From Bradyrhizobium sp. CCGUVB1N3 (GTDB lineage: Bacteria > Pseudomonadota > Alphaproteobacteria > Rhizobiales > Xanthobacteraceae), in NCBI RefSeq assembly GCF_024199925.1, contig NZ_JANADR010000001.1, positions 2,046,001 through 2,110,000 on the forward strand: a stretch of 64,000 bases of DNA, given 5' to 3'. The translations under genes were made by a program, and so were the position numbers. Numbering within the stretch: the stretch's first letter is position 1; every line of letters begins with the position of its first letter. The notes beneath the pieces were generated by a model that was not told the DNA's origin, did not search any database, and saw nothing but the letters and a program-made list of their open reading frames with translations. Below, one piece after another: positions 38,552-47,034 of the stretch.

Positions 38552-39916
38552 ATGAGCCAGACGGTCGCAGTCCTTGACATCGGCAAGACCAACGTAAAGC
38601 TTGCCTTGTTCGACGACGGCCGACTTCTCTGGGAAAAGTCGGCGCCCAACTGCATTCGGCCGGGCCCACCCTATCCGCACGAAGATGTCGAGAGCGCGTG
38701 GAACTTCTTCCTCGATGCGCTTCGTGAGGCCGCACGCACGCATCAGATCAGTGCGATCGTTCCGACCGCTCATGGCGCAGCCGGCGCTTTGATTGGCGAG
38801 AGCGAACTCGCCGCTCCGGTCATGGACTACGAATTCACGGGCGTAGAAGCGATCGAGCCAGACTATGCAAGGCTGCGGCCGCCCTTTTCGGAGAGCCTGT
38901 CGCCGAAACTGCCGGCCGGTCTCAATCTCGGTCTACAACTCGCCTATCAGAAGTGGCGCTGTCCCGACCTCTTCGCCAAAGCGAGGCATTTCGTTGGCTA
39001 TCCGCAATATTGGACCTGGCGCCTGAGCGGCGTCGCGGTCTCTGAAGTCACGACCCTCGGCGCCCATACCGATCTCTGGGCGCCGCGACAGGGGCAGGTC
39101 TCGAGTCTCGTCAAAGCTCTCGACGTCGACCACTTGCTGCCGCCGCTGCGCCGCGCCTTCGATCCGCTCGGTCCGATCAAGCCCGAAATCGCCGCGCGAA
39201 CCGGGCTCGCGCCTGAAACCCAGGTCTTTTGCGGTATCCACGATTCCAACGCTTCACTTCTGCCCTACCTCGTCTCGCGCCAGGCGCCGTTCAGCGTGTT
39301 GTCGACCGGCACCTGGGTGATCCTGATGTGCGTGGGCCTTTCGCTCGATCGGCTCGATCCTCGCGACGACACGCTCGCCAACGTCGACGCGCAGGGCCGA
39401 CCCATCGCCTGCGGACGCTTCATGGGCGGACGCGAATACGCCGCCATCGCGGGCGGCGGCGGCAATCCGGATCTTGACGCGATCGAGCGCGTCATCGTCT
39501 CGGGCACGATGGCACTACCCTGCTTCTCCGGCCATGGCGGACCTTATGCGACGACCAAAGGCGTGATCCGCGGCGAAGTCGCACCGCGCGATCGGACCGC
39601 ACTTGCGACGCTCTATTGCGCTCTGGTCAGCGATCTAATGCTGACGCGCATGGGAGCGACCGGCGGCGATCTCATCGTAGAAGGGACCTTCGCCGGCAAT
39701 CTTCTTTTCTGTCAGACGCTCGGCGCGCTACGACCAACCCAGCGCGTCTTTGCGGCGGAGGACGCCGCGGGCACGGCGCGCGGTGCCGCAATGCTTGCGC
39801 AATGGCCGCCTTCCTACCCCATCGCGGCGCCGATGCCCGTCCCCGCAGCCCCGATCGCCGGCCTTGGCGCGTATCGTGACGTTTGGACGGCGCAGATCGG
39901 CCTGATCGGTCGCTAA
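38552..39916 (+). CDS. rhaK: rhamnulokinase (FGGY family)
   Basis: A 454-residue sugar kinase that would phosphorylate L-rhamnulose to rhamnulose-1-phosphate for RhaD. The N-terminal ATPase fold begins VAVLDIGKTNVKLALFDDG. The second domain has FCGIHDSNASLLPYL, SVLSTGTWVILM and LIVEGTFAGNLLFCQTLGAL. The start at 38552 fits the family; the frame before it is short and unrelated. In R. leguminosarum this kinase is also needed for rhamnose transport, so the same may hold here. It ends the rha operon; no rhaU mutarotase gene is present. Confidence 0.93.
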   Translation: MSQTVAVLDIGKTNVKLALFDDGRLLWEKSAPNCIRPGPPYPHEDVESAWNFFLDALREAARTHQISAIVPTAHGAAGALIGESELAAPVMDYEFTGVEAIEPDYARLRPPFSESLSPKLPAGLNLGLQLAYQKWRCPDLFAKARHFVGYPQYWTWRLSGVAVSEVTTLGAHTDLWAPRQGQVSSLVKALDVDHLLPPLRRAFDPLGPIKPEIAARTGLAPETQVFCGIHDSNASLLPYLVSRQAPFSVLSTGTWVILMCVGLSLDRLDPRDDTLANVDAQGRPIACGRFMGGREYAAIAGGGGNPDLDAIERVIVSGTMALPCFSGHGGPYATTKGVIRGEVAPRDRTALATLYCALVSDLMLTRMGATGGDLIVEGTFAGNLLFCQTLGALRPTQRVFAAEDAAGTARGAAMLAQWPPSYPIAAPMPVPAAPIAGLGAYRDVWTAQIGLIGR

Positions 39917-39999
39917 CCCGATCGCCGCATTTGGCTTCTCGTGCCTTGGTCTTCGCTGCCGTAAGCTGCGAAATGTGACGCCTAAGTTATTGATTTTAC

Positions 40000-40076
40000 T
40001 GGCGCGCTCGGAGAGATTCGAACTCCCGACCCTCGGAATCGAAATCCGATGCTCTATCCAGCTGAGCTACGAGCGC
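40000..40076 (-). tRNA. tRNA-Arg (anticodon TCG)
   Basis: Reading leftward, the acceptor strand GCGCTCG pairs with CGAGCGC, followed by the discriminator G and an encoded CCA. The D arm is GCTCAGCTGGATAGAGC, the anticodon arm is TCGGA-TTTCGAT-TCCGA with anticodon TCG (reads CGA), and the T arm contains GGTTCGAA-like GAGTTCGAATCTC. All four arms fold. It is a single gene with no integrase nearby. Confidence 0.95.
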
Positions 40077-40208
40077 GTCCTGCCCGGGACCGGGCGGGTT
40101 CCGAGTTTCGTCAGGCTGGGGGCCCGACCGTTCGGATGCATTGGGATTAGCAGAGAGGCTAGCCGAGCAAAAGCCCCACCTGCCCGATCCGGGCAGGTCG
40201 ACGGACGC

Positions 40209-40703
40209 TCACCAGGTCGTGTTGAAGAGCCCGAAATGGGGCTGTTGCGCCACGCGCATCGGCCTGCCGAACATCGGCTGCCCAAAACCATAAGTCGGCT
40301 GCCCATAGTAGTATGGCTGCGGAGACCGCCTGGCGACCTTGCGCTTCGGCTGGACCTTCTTGACCGACGCCGCATTCGGTTCCGTTGGGATGAACTGGGC
40401 GAAGGTTTCGCGGACCCGTGCCTTGGCGGACATATCGCCGGGTGCCGGGGAGACGTTCGGCTGCGGTTGCGGAGCAGCGCTCGCCGTGTTCACCGGCGCG
40501 GTCGACGCAATCGTTGGCTGGCTGGTATCGAGCACCACACGTTCCGGCAGCTTGCGATCCGAGCGAATCCGGATCAGCGGCGCCTCGTTGCTCGATGTCA
40601 CAACGCTCTGGGCGATCGGCCCTTCGGGCAGCACGAAATTCACGGCCAATAGCAGCGCAAGCAAAGCGCCACCGACAAACATGAAATACCGAAGGATGGG
40701 CAT
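40209..40703 (-). CDS. membrane-anchored hypothetical protein with Pro/Gln-rich tail
   Basis: A 164-residue protein with one N-terminal membrane helix (FMFVGGALLALLLAVNFVLP), an extracytoplasmic region and a basic linker KKVQPKRKVARRS, then a Tyr/Gln/Gly-rich end (PYYYGQPTYGFGQPMFG). No catalytic motif is visible. Proteins with this shape are common in Bradyrhizobium and have no known role. The start at 40703 places the helix right behind MPILRY; the frame extends 16 codons further upstream. It is a single gene next to the tRNA. Confidence 0.6.
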   Translation of the reverse strand: MPILRYFMFVGGALLALLLAVNFVLPEGPIAQSVVTSSNEAPLIRIRSDRKLPERVVLDTSQPTIASTAPVNTASAAPQPQPNVSPAPGDMSAKARVRETFAQFIPTEPNAASVKKVQPKRKVARRSPQPYYYGQPTYGFGQPMFGRPMRVAQQPHFGLFNTTW

Positions 40704-40860
40704 CTGGGAGCGCTCCACCCCGCACAGCAGCACGCGGGCCCTTCGCCTCAACCGGCGATCCTTTAATTGGTTCCTGTGCCGCCCGTCCGGTTCAACGAGA
40801 ACGCGAACTTTTTTCGACGGCGTGACGGTAACTTTTCCGCTACCGCGACAAATGCCCCTT

Positions 40861-41406
40861 TTAGACGCGTCGCGCTGCGGCGAGCGAGCATTTGGCCTGA
40901 CTGGCGTTTACGTTAACGAAGCCGACTTGCACATGCGCAAACGTCTTACGGCTTTTCATGTTCACGGTTTCGCCGAGCACGCGCCTGCGATCGGTGAGAT
41001 GGCTGCCATCACGGCGGGTGAAGGCGCAGAGGATCTCGACGTCCTTCACGGCATAGTCGTTGTCATTTCGCAGCGTGAAGGTGACCAGTGCTCGCGATCC
41101 GAGCCCGCCACGGCGCCAAGTTTGCGATGAAATCCGCAAGCGATCGAGTTCGGCCGGCACTGAAACCCGGGCGGCTACGGCTGCCGGTGGCACAGACTGC
41201 GCAGGCTCAGGCTGGACGGTTGCCAATTCGATCCCGTCGCTCTCATTGCCTTCAGAGGCGGACATCAGCCCCCACGCGCCGCCGCCAGCCAGAACCGCTG
41301 CCGCAAGCCACAACGGGCTTTTTCGCCCCACTGAGAAAGCCGGCCTCAGCAACGCACCGAGTTTGACGAGACCGTTGAGATCGACGCGATAGAGCCCTGC
41401 GAGCAT
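40861..41406 (-). CDS. membrane-anchored hypothetical protein with beta-rich C-terminal domain
   Basis: A 181-residue protein. After a short basic lead there is one hydrophobic segment (SPLWLAAAVLAGGGAWGLM), then a linker and a C-terminal domain with GSRALVTFTLRNDNDYAVKD, then VEILCAFTRRDGSHLTDRRR and HVQVGFVNVNASQAKCSLA. The pattern TFTLRNDNDYAVKDVEI resembles Ig-like FxxxN-DN domains of envelope proteins that sense or stabilise periplasmic components. Two cysteines could pair. Function unknown. The start is uncertain: ATG 41406 or TTG 41421. Confidence 0.6.
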   Translation of the reverse strand: MLAGLYRVDLNGLVKLGALLRPAFSVGRKSPLWLAAAVLAGGGAWGLMSASEGNESDGIELATVQPEPAQSVPPAAVAARVSVPAELDRLRISSQTWRRGGLGSRALVTFTLRNDNDYAVKDVEILCAFTRRDGSHLTDRRRVLGETVNMKSRKTFAHVQVGFVNVNASQAKCSLAAARRV

Positions 41407-41638
41407 GGATGCGTCACCCAATATGCGACGACGCGCGTCTCGCGCGTGCCGTCTCCTACCTAACGCGCCAATACGGCCCGTTCTGCGGCGATTCCTCGGG
41501 CCAATCCTTCAACCCGCAAGGCAGATTTGGGTTCCCGTGGGCAGCCGAATCTCGGGTAACAGGAATGCGCAAGTGGCGATCGGCCAAGGGGATCGCTAAC
41601 ATGGCCGCAACGCCGCAAAGCCCGACGGGAGGAATGAA

Positions 41639-42022
41639 ATGCCGGAAGTCACCTGGGACCACGTCCATCTGCGCAGCCCCGATCCGGAGGCGACGGCGGC
41701 CTGGCTGCGGGACGTGCTGGGTGGCGAGATCGTACGCGGCCCGGCGCGCATCGACGTCAAGCTCGGCGGCGCCAACATCTTCATTGCTCCGCTCGAGCCC
41801 GGCAAGCCCATGAACCCGCCCCCGCCCCATCCCCATCAGGGACTCGACCATTTCGGCGTCACCGTGAAGGACATCGACGCCGTCGCCGCCGAAATGAAGG
41901 CGAAAGGCGTCGAGTTCACCCGCGAACCGACCACGATCCGGCCCGGTGTTCGCGTCTGCTTCATCCGCGGCCCCGAAGGTATTTCAGTCGAGCTGCTCGA
42001 GCGCGACAAGAAATACACCTGA
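41639..42022 (+). CDS. VOC-family (glyoxalase fold) protein
   Basis: A 127-residue single-domain vicinal oxygen chelate protein. The first half has WDHVHLRSPDPEATAAWLRD, with the metal-site histidine in DHVHL, and LDHFGVTVKDIDAVAAEMKA and CFIRGPEGISVELLERD supply the second histidine and the glutamate. This is a full metal triad, so an enzymatic role is possible. Substrate unknown. GGGAGGAATGAA lies before the ATG. No operon partner. Confidence 0.88.
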   Translation: MPEVTWDHVHLRSPDPEATAAWLRDVLGGEIVRGPARIDVKLGGANIFIAPLEPGKPMNPPPPHPHQGLDHFGVTVKDIDAVAAEMKAKGVEFTREPTTIRPGVRVCFIRGPEGISVELLERDKKYT

Positions 42023-42090
42023 GACGTACGACATCGCCCGATCGATCTGGCGCAGCTCCACCGAGCTACGCCGGATCAGACATCGTCATG

Positions 42091-42654
42091 TCATGTCATG
42101 CTGCCCGGCATGAAGCAGCGGATCGCGACGCCCATGTAGCCGTAGATCGGCCATACCATGGTGCGTCCGACCCGGTTCGGCTCCGAAATCACGGCTTCTT
42201 CCGGGACATCGACCCACACCAGTTCCTGCTGCTGGCCGTTGATCATGAAGCCATAGCGCGGCACGCGGACACGGTAGTGCCCGTCCTTGCTTTCCCAATC
42301 GGAATCCGAGATCGCCGACCCGTCGGCATCGGAGCAACATGGCCCTTTGCCGCTGCGCAAGCCGTCAAACCACGCCTTCAATTCGGCATTGGTGTTGACG
42401 AATTGGCCGCGGTCGCGCGCGTGCCCGAACGGGGCCGCAAGCACCACCAGGAGTATGGCACAGCCGAGTTTCGCTGCGCGTCTCCAGCGCGTTGAACCGC
42501 CGATCTGCCCATGACTTGCTTCACAACAGCTTGCTTCACAACAGCTTGCTTCACAACAGCTTGTTTCACAACCGCTTGCTTCGCAACTGACATTGTCTAC
42601 ACGCGCACTGCATAGACGCGGCTCATCGCCGCCGGAATTGATCCAGTTGGTCAT
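42091..42654 (-). CDS. hypothetical protein with internal CCEAS repeats and hydrophobic segment
   Basis: A 187-residue protein. The N-terminal part (about residues 25-45) contains five near-identical pentapeptides, mostly C-C-E-A-S, encoded by 15-bp tandem DNA repeats at 42515-42589. A hydrophobic segment (LGCAILLVVLAAPFGHA) follows at about 62-78 and looks like a signal peptide, so the true start may be later than the ATG at 42654, but no ATG, GTG or TTG lies just before it in this frame. The extracytoplasmic domain has GKGPCCSDADGSAI and VRVPRYGFMINGQQQELVWV. Function unknown. Confidence 0.5.
   Translation of the reverse strand: MTNWINSGGDEPRLCSARVDNVSCEASGCETSCCEASCCEASCCEASHGQIGGSTRWRRAAKLGCAILLVVLAAPFGHARDRGQFVNTNAELKAWFDGLRSGKGPCCSDADGSAISDSDWESKDGHYRVRVPRYGFMINGQQQELVWVDVPEEAVISEPNRVGRTMVWPIYGYMGVAIRCFMPGSMT
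42515..42589. repeat. five 15-bp tandem repeats
   Basis: The unit is CTTGCTTCACAACAG. Three perfect copies (42515-42559) are followed by CTTGTTTCACAACCG and CTTGCTTCGCAACTG. The length is a multiple of three, so copy number changes would keep the reading frame of the gene on the minus strand. Confidence 0.9.
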
Positions 42655-42899
42655 TCGTCTTGCTCCAGCACCCCGCGGCCGGTGCAACTAGGGTTTATGC
42701 ATTTCGCGGGCCAACTTGATTCGCTTCATCGGGCCTCGCTGCACTATGAGGCCGTCATACCCCTGTCATGCGCAAGCCGGGACAACTACGGCTTGGCGCG
42801 AAGGGTGCGGGCGAACTGCCGCGTTGCACGAGCGATGGCGCTTTGGCATAAACATCAGACCGGCGCGCCGAGCGCGCAGGCAGCCGGCCACGGGACGTC

Positions 42900-43250
42900 A
42901 TGAAGAACGGTCTTTATTCGATTCACGTGACGCTGCTCGATGGACGCGTCGGCAAAGGCAGCGGCGTGATCCTGTTTCGCGACGGCCAGATTCTCGGCGG
43001 CGATGCCTATCTCTATTACACCGGCAGCTACACGGTGAAGGACAACACCTTCAAGGGTGAAGTGCTGGTGCAGCGGCACACCTCCCCGCGCGGCGACGAC
43101 AATCCCCTGTTCGGTGGTCCGGCGCCGGTCGGCGTCGGCGTCAGCGGCACCTTCACAGGTGGGCGCGCGGAGATGACGGGAACCGCGCTCGTCGGCAAGG
43201 CGAGCCAGATCTTTGGCGCCACGCTGCGCAAGCTCGCAGACATCGACTAG
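42900..43250 (+). CDS. GrlR-like small protein
   Basis: A 116-residue beta-rich protein: GLYSIHVTLLDGRVGKGSGV, then ILGGDAYLYYTGSYTVKDNT and GTFTGGRAEMTGTALVGK. This matches what I know as the GrlR regulatory-domain family: GrlR in enteric pathogens binds the regulator GrlA and represses type III secretion genes; in Bradyrhizobium the homologues have no known partner. The ATG at 42900 starts the conserved MKNGLYS. It converges on the histidine kinase gene. No type III secretion genes are in the window. Confidence 0.72.
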   Translation: MKNGLYSIHVTLLDGRVGKGSGVILFRDGQILGGDAYLYYTGSYTVKDNTFKGEVLVQRHTSPRGDDNPLFGGPAPVGVGVSGTFTGGRAEMTGTALVGKASQIFGATLRKLADID

Positions 43251-43257
43251 GGATGCG

Positions 43258-45966
43258 CTATTCCGCGGCCTGTTCCAGCGGCGCGACGCGCGGCAGGATC
43301 ATCTGGATGCGCGTGCCGCCGCCGGGTTCGGAGTCGAGATCGAGCCGCCCGCCCAGCCGGTTGGTGACGATGCTGTAGACGATGTGCAAGCCCAGGCCAG
43401 TGCCGCCCTGGTCGCGCCGCGTGGTGAAGAACGGATCGAAGGCGCGGCGGCGGACGTCGAGCGACATGCCACAGCCATTGTCGGAGAAGATGATCTCGAC
43501 ATTGTCCTTGCCGGACTCGCGCACCTGGATGTCGATGGTCCCGGGCCGGCCGTCCGGAAAGGCGTGCGCGACCGCATTGAGGAACAGGTTGGTCAGCACC
43601 TGACCGTACGGGCCGGGATAGCTGTTCATGGTCAGATCGGGTTGGCATTCGACATTGAGCGTCAAGTTGTGCTTGCGCAGGCCCGGCCGCAGGCTCAGCA
43701 CCACCTGCTCGGTGAGGTCGGCAAGGTCAAAGGTGCGCTGATCCGAATAGTTACGGTCGGCGGCCACCTGCTTGAACGACTGGATCAGCTCGGCCGCGCG
43801 ATTGAGATTGGCGACGAGCTGCCCGGACGCATCGCGGCTGGTGTTGAGGTATTCATTCAGCGTGGAGCGGCGCAGCTCGCCACGCTCGACCGCGGACGAG
43901 AACACCGCGGTCTTGCGCTCCAGCGCGGACGCCACCGTCAGGCTGATGCCGACGGGATTGTTGACCTCGTGCGCGACGCCGGCAACCAGCCGCCCGAGGG
44001 CGGCGAGCTTCTCCGCCTCGATCAGCGAGGCCTGGGTCTCGCGCAGATTGCGCAGCGCAGTTTCGGCGGCCTCCTTCGCTTTGCGCATCTCCTGCTCGCC
44101 GCGCTTGCGCTCGCCGATGTCGAGCGCCACGGTGACGATCCGCTCGATCTCGCCGTCGGCATCGAGCAGCGGCAGCTTGTTGACCAGCCACTGCCGCATG
44201 TTGCCGGAGGAATCCTTGTACTCCTCCTCGTAGAAGCCGAGACCCTTGCGGAACTTCAGCACCCGCTTGTCGTTCTCGTCGGTCTTGGCCGCGCCATAGC
44301 GCGACATCAGGTCGGCGGTGGTGCGACCAAGCGCGTCACCTGCCTCGATGCCGAAGATGCCGGCCATGTAGCGGTTCATCAGCACGTAGCGGAGGTCGCG
44401 GTCCTTGACGTTGATGACGGCCGGCACGGTGTCGATGACCTGCTGCAACAGCCGCCGGCCTTCGGCGATGGCGTCTTCCGCGCGCTTCTGGTCGGTGATG
44501 TCGCGCAGCGTGCCCTCGTAACGGACGATCTTGCCCTCCTCGTCCCGCACGCCGGTCGCGCTGTCGGATAGCCACAGGATGTCGCCGCTGCGCTGGCGCA
44601 CCTGGTACTCGAACTCGCGCACCATGCCGTCGCGCTCCATCAGCCGCTGATACTCCGCGCGCGCCTCCGGGTGGACGTAGATGGTATGGGCAATGTCGTT
44701 GATGCTGTCGATGAGGTGCTGCGGGCTGTCATAGCCCATCATCCGCGCCAGCGCCGGATTGGCGTTGAGGAGATCGCCGGCCGGCGTGGTGACGTAAATG
44801 CCGTCGACCGAACCCTCGAACAGCTTGCGATAGCTTTCTTCCGCGAGGCGCTGCTCGGTGAGCGCGCGAACCGCCGCTTCGCGCGCGGTGTCTGCCTCCT
44901 CCAGCGCCCGGCGGAAGACTTCCGCGGCGCGCGCGATGTCGCCGATCTCGTTGTCGAGATCGGCGGACGGGATGGACGTGTTCTTCTCACCTGCCGCAAG
45001 GGCGCGGATCGATCGCGCGATCTGGGCCAACGGACGCACCGTCCGGCGCACCACGAAGCCTGCGGCAATGATGCCGATCAGCACGCCGATGGTGCCGAGC
45101 ACGATGCTCTGCCATCTCGCCTCCGCCAGCGTCCGGGCGAAATCGCGCGACAGCACATGCCCGCGCCGGGCGCTGACCTCGCGCAGCAAGTCGGTGACGC
45201 GCCCGATCAGGCGCCCCTCGGTACCCAGCACCTCGCTGTCGATATCGGCGATCTGACGTTCGCGGACCGCGACGGCGATGATGGCTTCGGAATAGTTACC
45301 GACCGCTGATCTCAGCCTGGCATCAGGAATGGTCAACGTCCGCATGCTTTGCGCCGCCTGCTCGGCGGCTGACGGATTGCGGGCCAGCAAGCCGAGCGCG
45401 ATCCGGCTCTGAGCTTCGGACAGCCGGGATGCGAGCTCCCGGTCCGCGGTTTGGGAAACGGCCGCATCGAACGCCTCGCGCAGCGGCGGCAGGCCGGCGA
45501 GCAACTGGGCGCGGCGGTCGATCAAGGTCGAGATCCGGTCCAGGCCGCTACGATAGGTTGCAAGCCGCGCGCTGACCCCGTCAATCATGTCCTGCTGCTC
45601 GGGGGCGAGCTCGATACGGGTCTTCTTCAGGATGTCACTCAGCGTCGAGGCGGCTTCGCCCACCTGCTTGAACTGGATGCCGGCGCCGGGATCGGTGACG
45701 AAGTCGCGCGCGGCGAGCCGCAGATCGTTCATGCGGCGGTCGATATCCTCGGCGAGGTCGCCGACGCTTTGCAGGCGCTGCAGCTCGGCGAAGGTCGAAT
45801 CGATGTGGCGGATCGCGATCACGCTCGCGGTGGAGGTGACGATGATCACGGCCAGCACCAGGATGAAGCTGCCGAATGTCAGTTGACCGATCGAAAGCGA
45901 AAATGCTCGCTTCGGGTGCGAATTCGGCGTCAGTTCGGCAGGCATTTGGTCAGGACCGGACTCCAT
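43258..45966 (-). CDS. membrane sensor histidine kinase with two PAS domains
   Basis: A 902-residue sensor. In order: first helix at about 29-50 (SFILVLAVIIVTSTASVIAI), a coiled extracytoplasmic domain to about 300, second helix (TIGVLIGIIAAGFVVRR), HAMP (VRPLAQIARSIRALAAGE), a PAS domain at about 390-520 (LFEGSVDGIYVTTPAGDLLN), a second PAS-PAC at about 530-650, then the kinase core. The phosphoacceptor site is GRLVAGVAHEVNNPVGISLT, with N, G1 and G2 boxes NLFLNAVAHAF, SDNGCGMS and GGTGLGLHIVYSIV. No receiver domain or response regulator is adjacent, so the partner is elsewhere. The start (45966) is one of three options (45993, 45966, 45945). Confidence 0.9.
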   Translation of the reverse strand: MESGPDQMPAELTPNSHPKRAFSLSIGQLTFGSFILVLAVIIVTSTASVIAIRHIDSTFAELQRLQSVGDLAEDIDRRMNDLRLAARDFVTDPGAGIQFKQVGEAASTLSDILKKTRIELAPEQQDMIDGVSARLATYRSGLDRISTLIDRRAQLLAGLPPLREAFDAAVSQTADRELASRLSEAQSRIALGLLARNPSAAEQAAQSMRTLTIPDARLRSAVGNYSEAIIAVAVRERQIADIDSEVLGTEGRLIGRVTDLLREVSARRGHVLSRDFARTLAEARWQSIVLGTIGVLIGIIAAGFVVRRTVRPLAQIARSIRALAAGEKNTSIPSADLDNEIGDIARAAEVFRRALEEADTAREAAVRALTEQRLAEESYRKLFEGSVDGIYVTTPAGDLLNANPALARMMGYDSPQHLIDSINDIAHTIYVHPEARAEYQRLMERDGMVREFEYQVRQRSGDILWLSDSATGVRDEEGKIVRYEGTLRDITDQKRAEDAIAEGRRLLQQVIDTVPAVINVKDRDLRYVLMNRYMAGIFGIEAGDALGRTTADLMSRYGAAKTDENDKRVLKFRKGLGFYEEEYKDSSGNMRQWLVNKLPLLDADGEIERIVTVALDIGERKRGEQEMRKAKEAAETALRNLRETQASLIEAEKLAALGRLVAGVAHEVNNPVGISLTVASALERKTAVFSSAVERGELRRSTLNEYLNTSRDASGQLVANLNRAAELIQSFKQVAADRNYSDQRTFDLADLTEQVVLSLRPGLRKHNLTLNVECQPDLTMNSYPGPYGQVLTNLFLNAVAHAFPDGRPGTIDIQVRESGKDNVEIIFSDNGCGMSLDVRRRAFDPFFTTRRDQGGTGLGLHIVYSIVTNRLGGRLDLDSEPGGGTRIQMILPRVAPLEQAAE

Positions 45967-46034
45967 ACGGCCCCAATATACGACGTATTCCACCCCCGGG
46001 GGAACATGCCTCGACCGGTCGTACGGCCCGGTTT

Positions 46035-46952
46035 TTATGATACTTTAGCCATCGGCGCGACCCTCACCGGGATGGTCATGGCGGCGACGCCGATGACGAC
46101 CGAGGCGAGCCCGATCCACGCCGTCCGGCTCAGGCTCTCGCCGAGGAACGCCACGCTGATGGCGACGCCGATCGGCACGCGCAAATACGCCTGCGCGGTG
46201 GTGCCGACCGAGCCGAGGGTCTGGATCAGCCGGAAATAGATCACGAAGGCCGCCGCGGTCGAAAACACGGCGAGCGCCAGCAGCGCGAGGACGGAACCCG
46301 CCGATGGCGACAGCGTCCAGGGCTGCTCGATGGCAAGCGAGGCCGGGATCAGGACCGCGGCGCCCGCGAGCAGCGAGCCCGCGGCGGGCGCCATAGGATC
46401 GAGCCCCCTGAAGCCGCGGCTGAAGATGGCCGCGCAGGCATAGCAGAGCGTTGCCGCGACGATCGCAGCTTCGGCCGCGAGGCCGCGGCCGATGTCATAG
46501 AATGCATCGACGCCGACGATCAGGCAGATGCCGGCCATGCCGGCGACGACGCCGAACAGTTTTCGCGCCGTGGTGGCTTCGTGCCGGGTCACCAGGGCCG
46601 TGAACAGGAAGGTGAAGATCGGCGCGGCCGAGTTGAGGATGGTGGCGAGCGACGCATCGACATAGCGCTCGCCCCAGGCGATCAGGGTCCAGGGGACCAC
46701 GCTGTTGAGGCAGGCCTGGAAGGCGAAGCGGCGCCAGGTCGCAAGATCAGTCGGCATGGCGGTGCCGCGCAGGCGCATGACCAGCAGCAGCAACGTGCCC
46801 GCGATCGCGGTGCGTGCCGCGATCAGCGTGATCGGCGCAATGGTGGCGACGCCGAGCTTGATGAAGGTGTAGGAGCCGCCCCAGAGCGTCGCAAGCAGGA
46901 GCAGCAATGCGAGCTCGAAGGTGATCGTCGATTGCCGCTGTGAGGCGTCCAT
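46035..46952 (-). CDS. DMT-superfamily (EamA) transporter
   Basis: A 305-residue membrane protein with two EamA halves and about ten helices; the first has LLLLATLWGGSYTFIKLGVA and the second ends TLGSVGTTAQAYLRVPIGVA, then ISVAFLGESLSRTAW with the usual GE near the end. It is not close in sequence to the DMT protein at 2322-3194, so the window encodes two different branches. Substrate unknown. It is a single gene, 70 bases downstream of the kinase start. Confidence 0.88.
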   Translation of the reverse strand: MDASQRQSTITFELALLLLLATLWGGSYTFIKLGVATIAPITLIAARTAIAGTLLLLVMRLRGTAMPTDLATWRRFAFQACLNSVVPWTLIAWGERYVDASLATILNSAAPIFTFLFTALVTRHEATTARKLFGVVAGMAGICLIVGVDAFYDIGRGLAAEAAIVAATLCYACAAIFSRGFRGLDPMAPAAGSLLAGAAVLIPASLAIEQPWTLSPSAGSVLALLALAVFSTAAAFVIYFRLIQTLGSVGTTAQAYLRVPIGVAISVAFLGESLSRTAWIGLASVVIGVAAMTIPVRVAPMAKVS

Positions 46953-47034
46953 GGCGCGCGTTCCGTCCGGATATGACCGGAGCGGACTCTACAGCGCCGC
47001 CAGCAAGAAATAGTTCGTCGTCTATCGAAGTGTC

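Noticed and set aside
40000..40208. tRNA-Arg as an island attachment site
   Set aside because: No integrase, no direct repeat of the tRNA end and no change in gene character were seen on either side within the window.
41409..41813. 134-residue plus-strand open frame overlapping the VOC gene
   Set aside because: It overlaps the VOC gene in another frame, has no ribosome site or family sequence; only the VOC frame shows the fold motifs.
42515..42589. CRISPR array
   Set aside because: The repeats are 15 bp and directly adjacent without spacers, so this is a simple tandem repeat.
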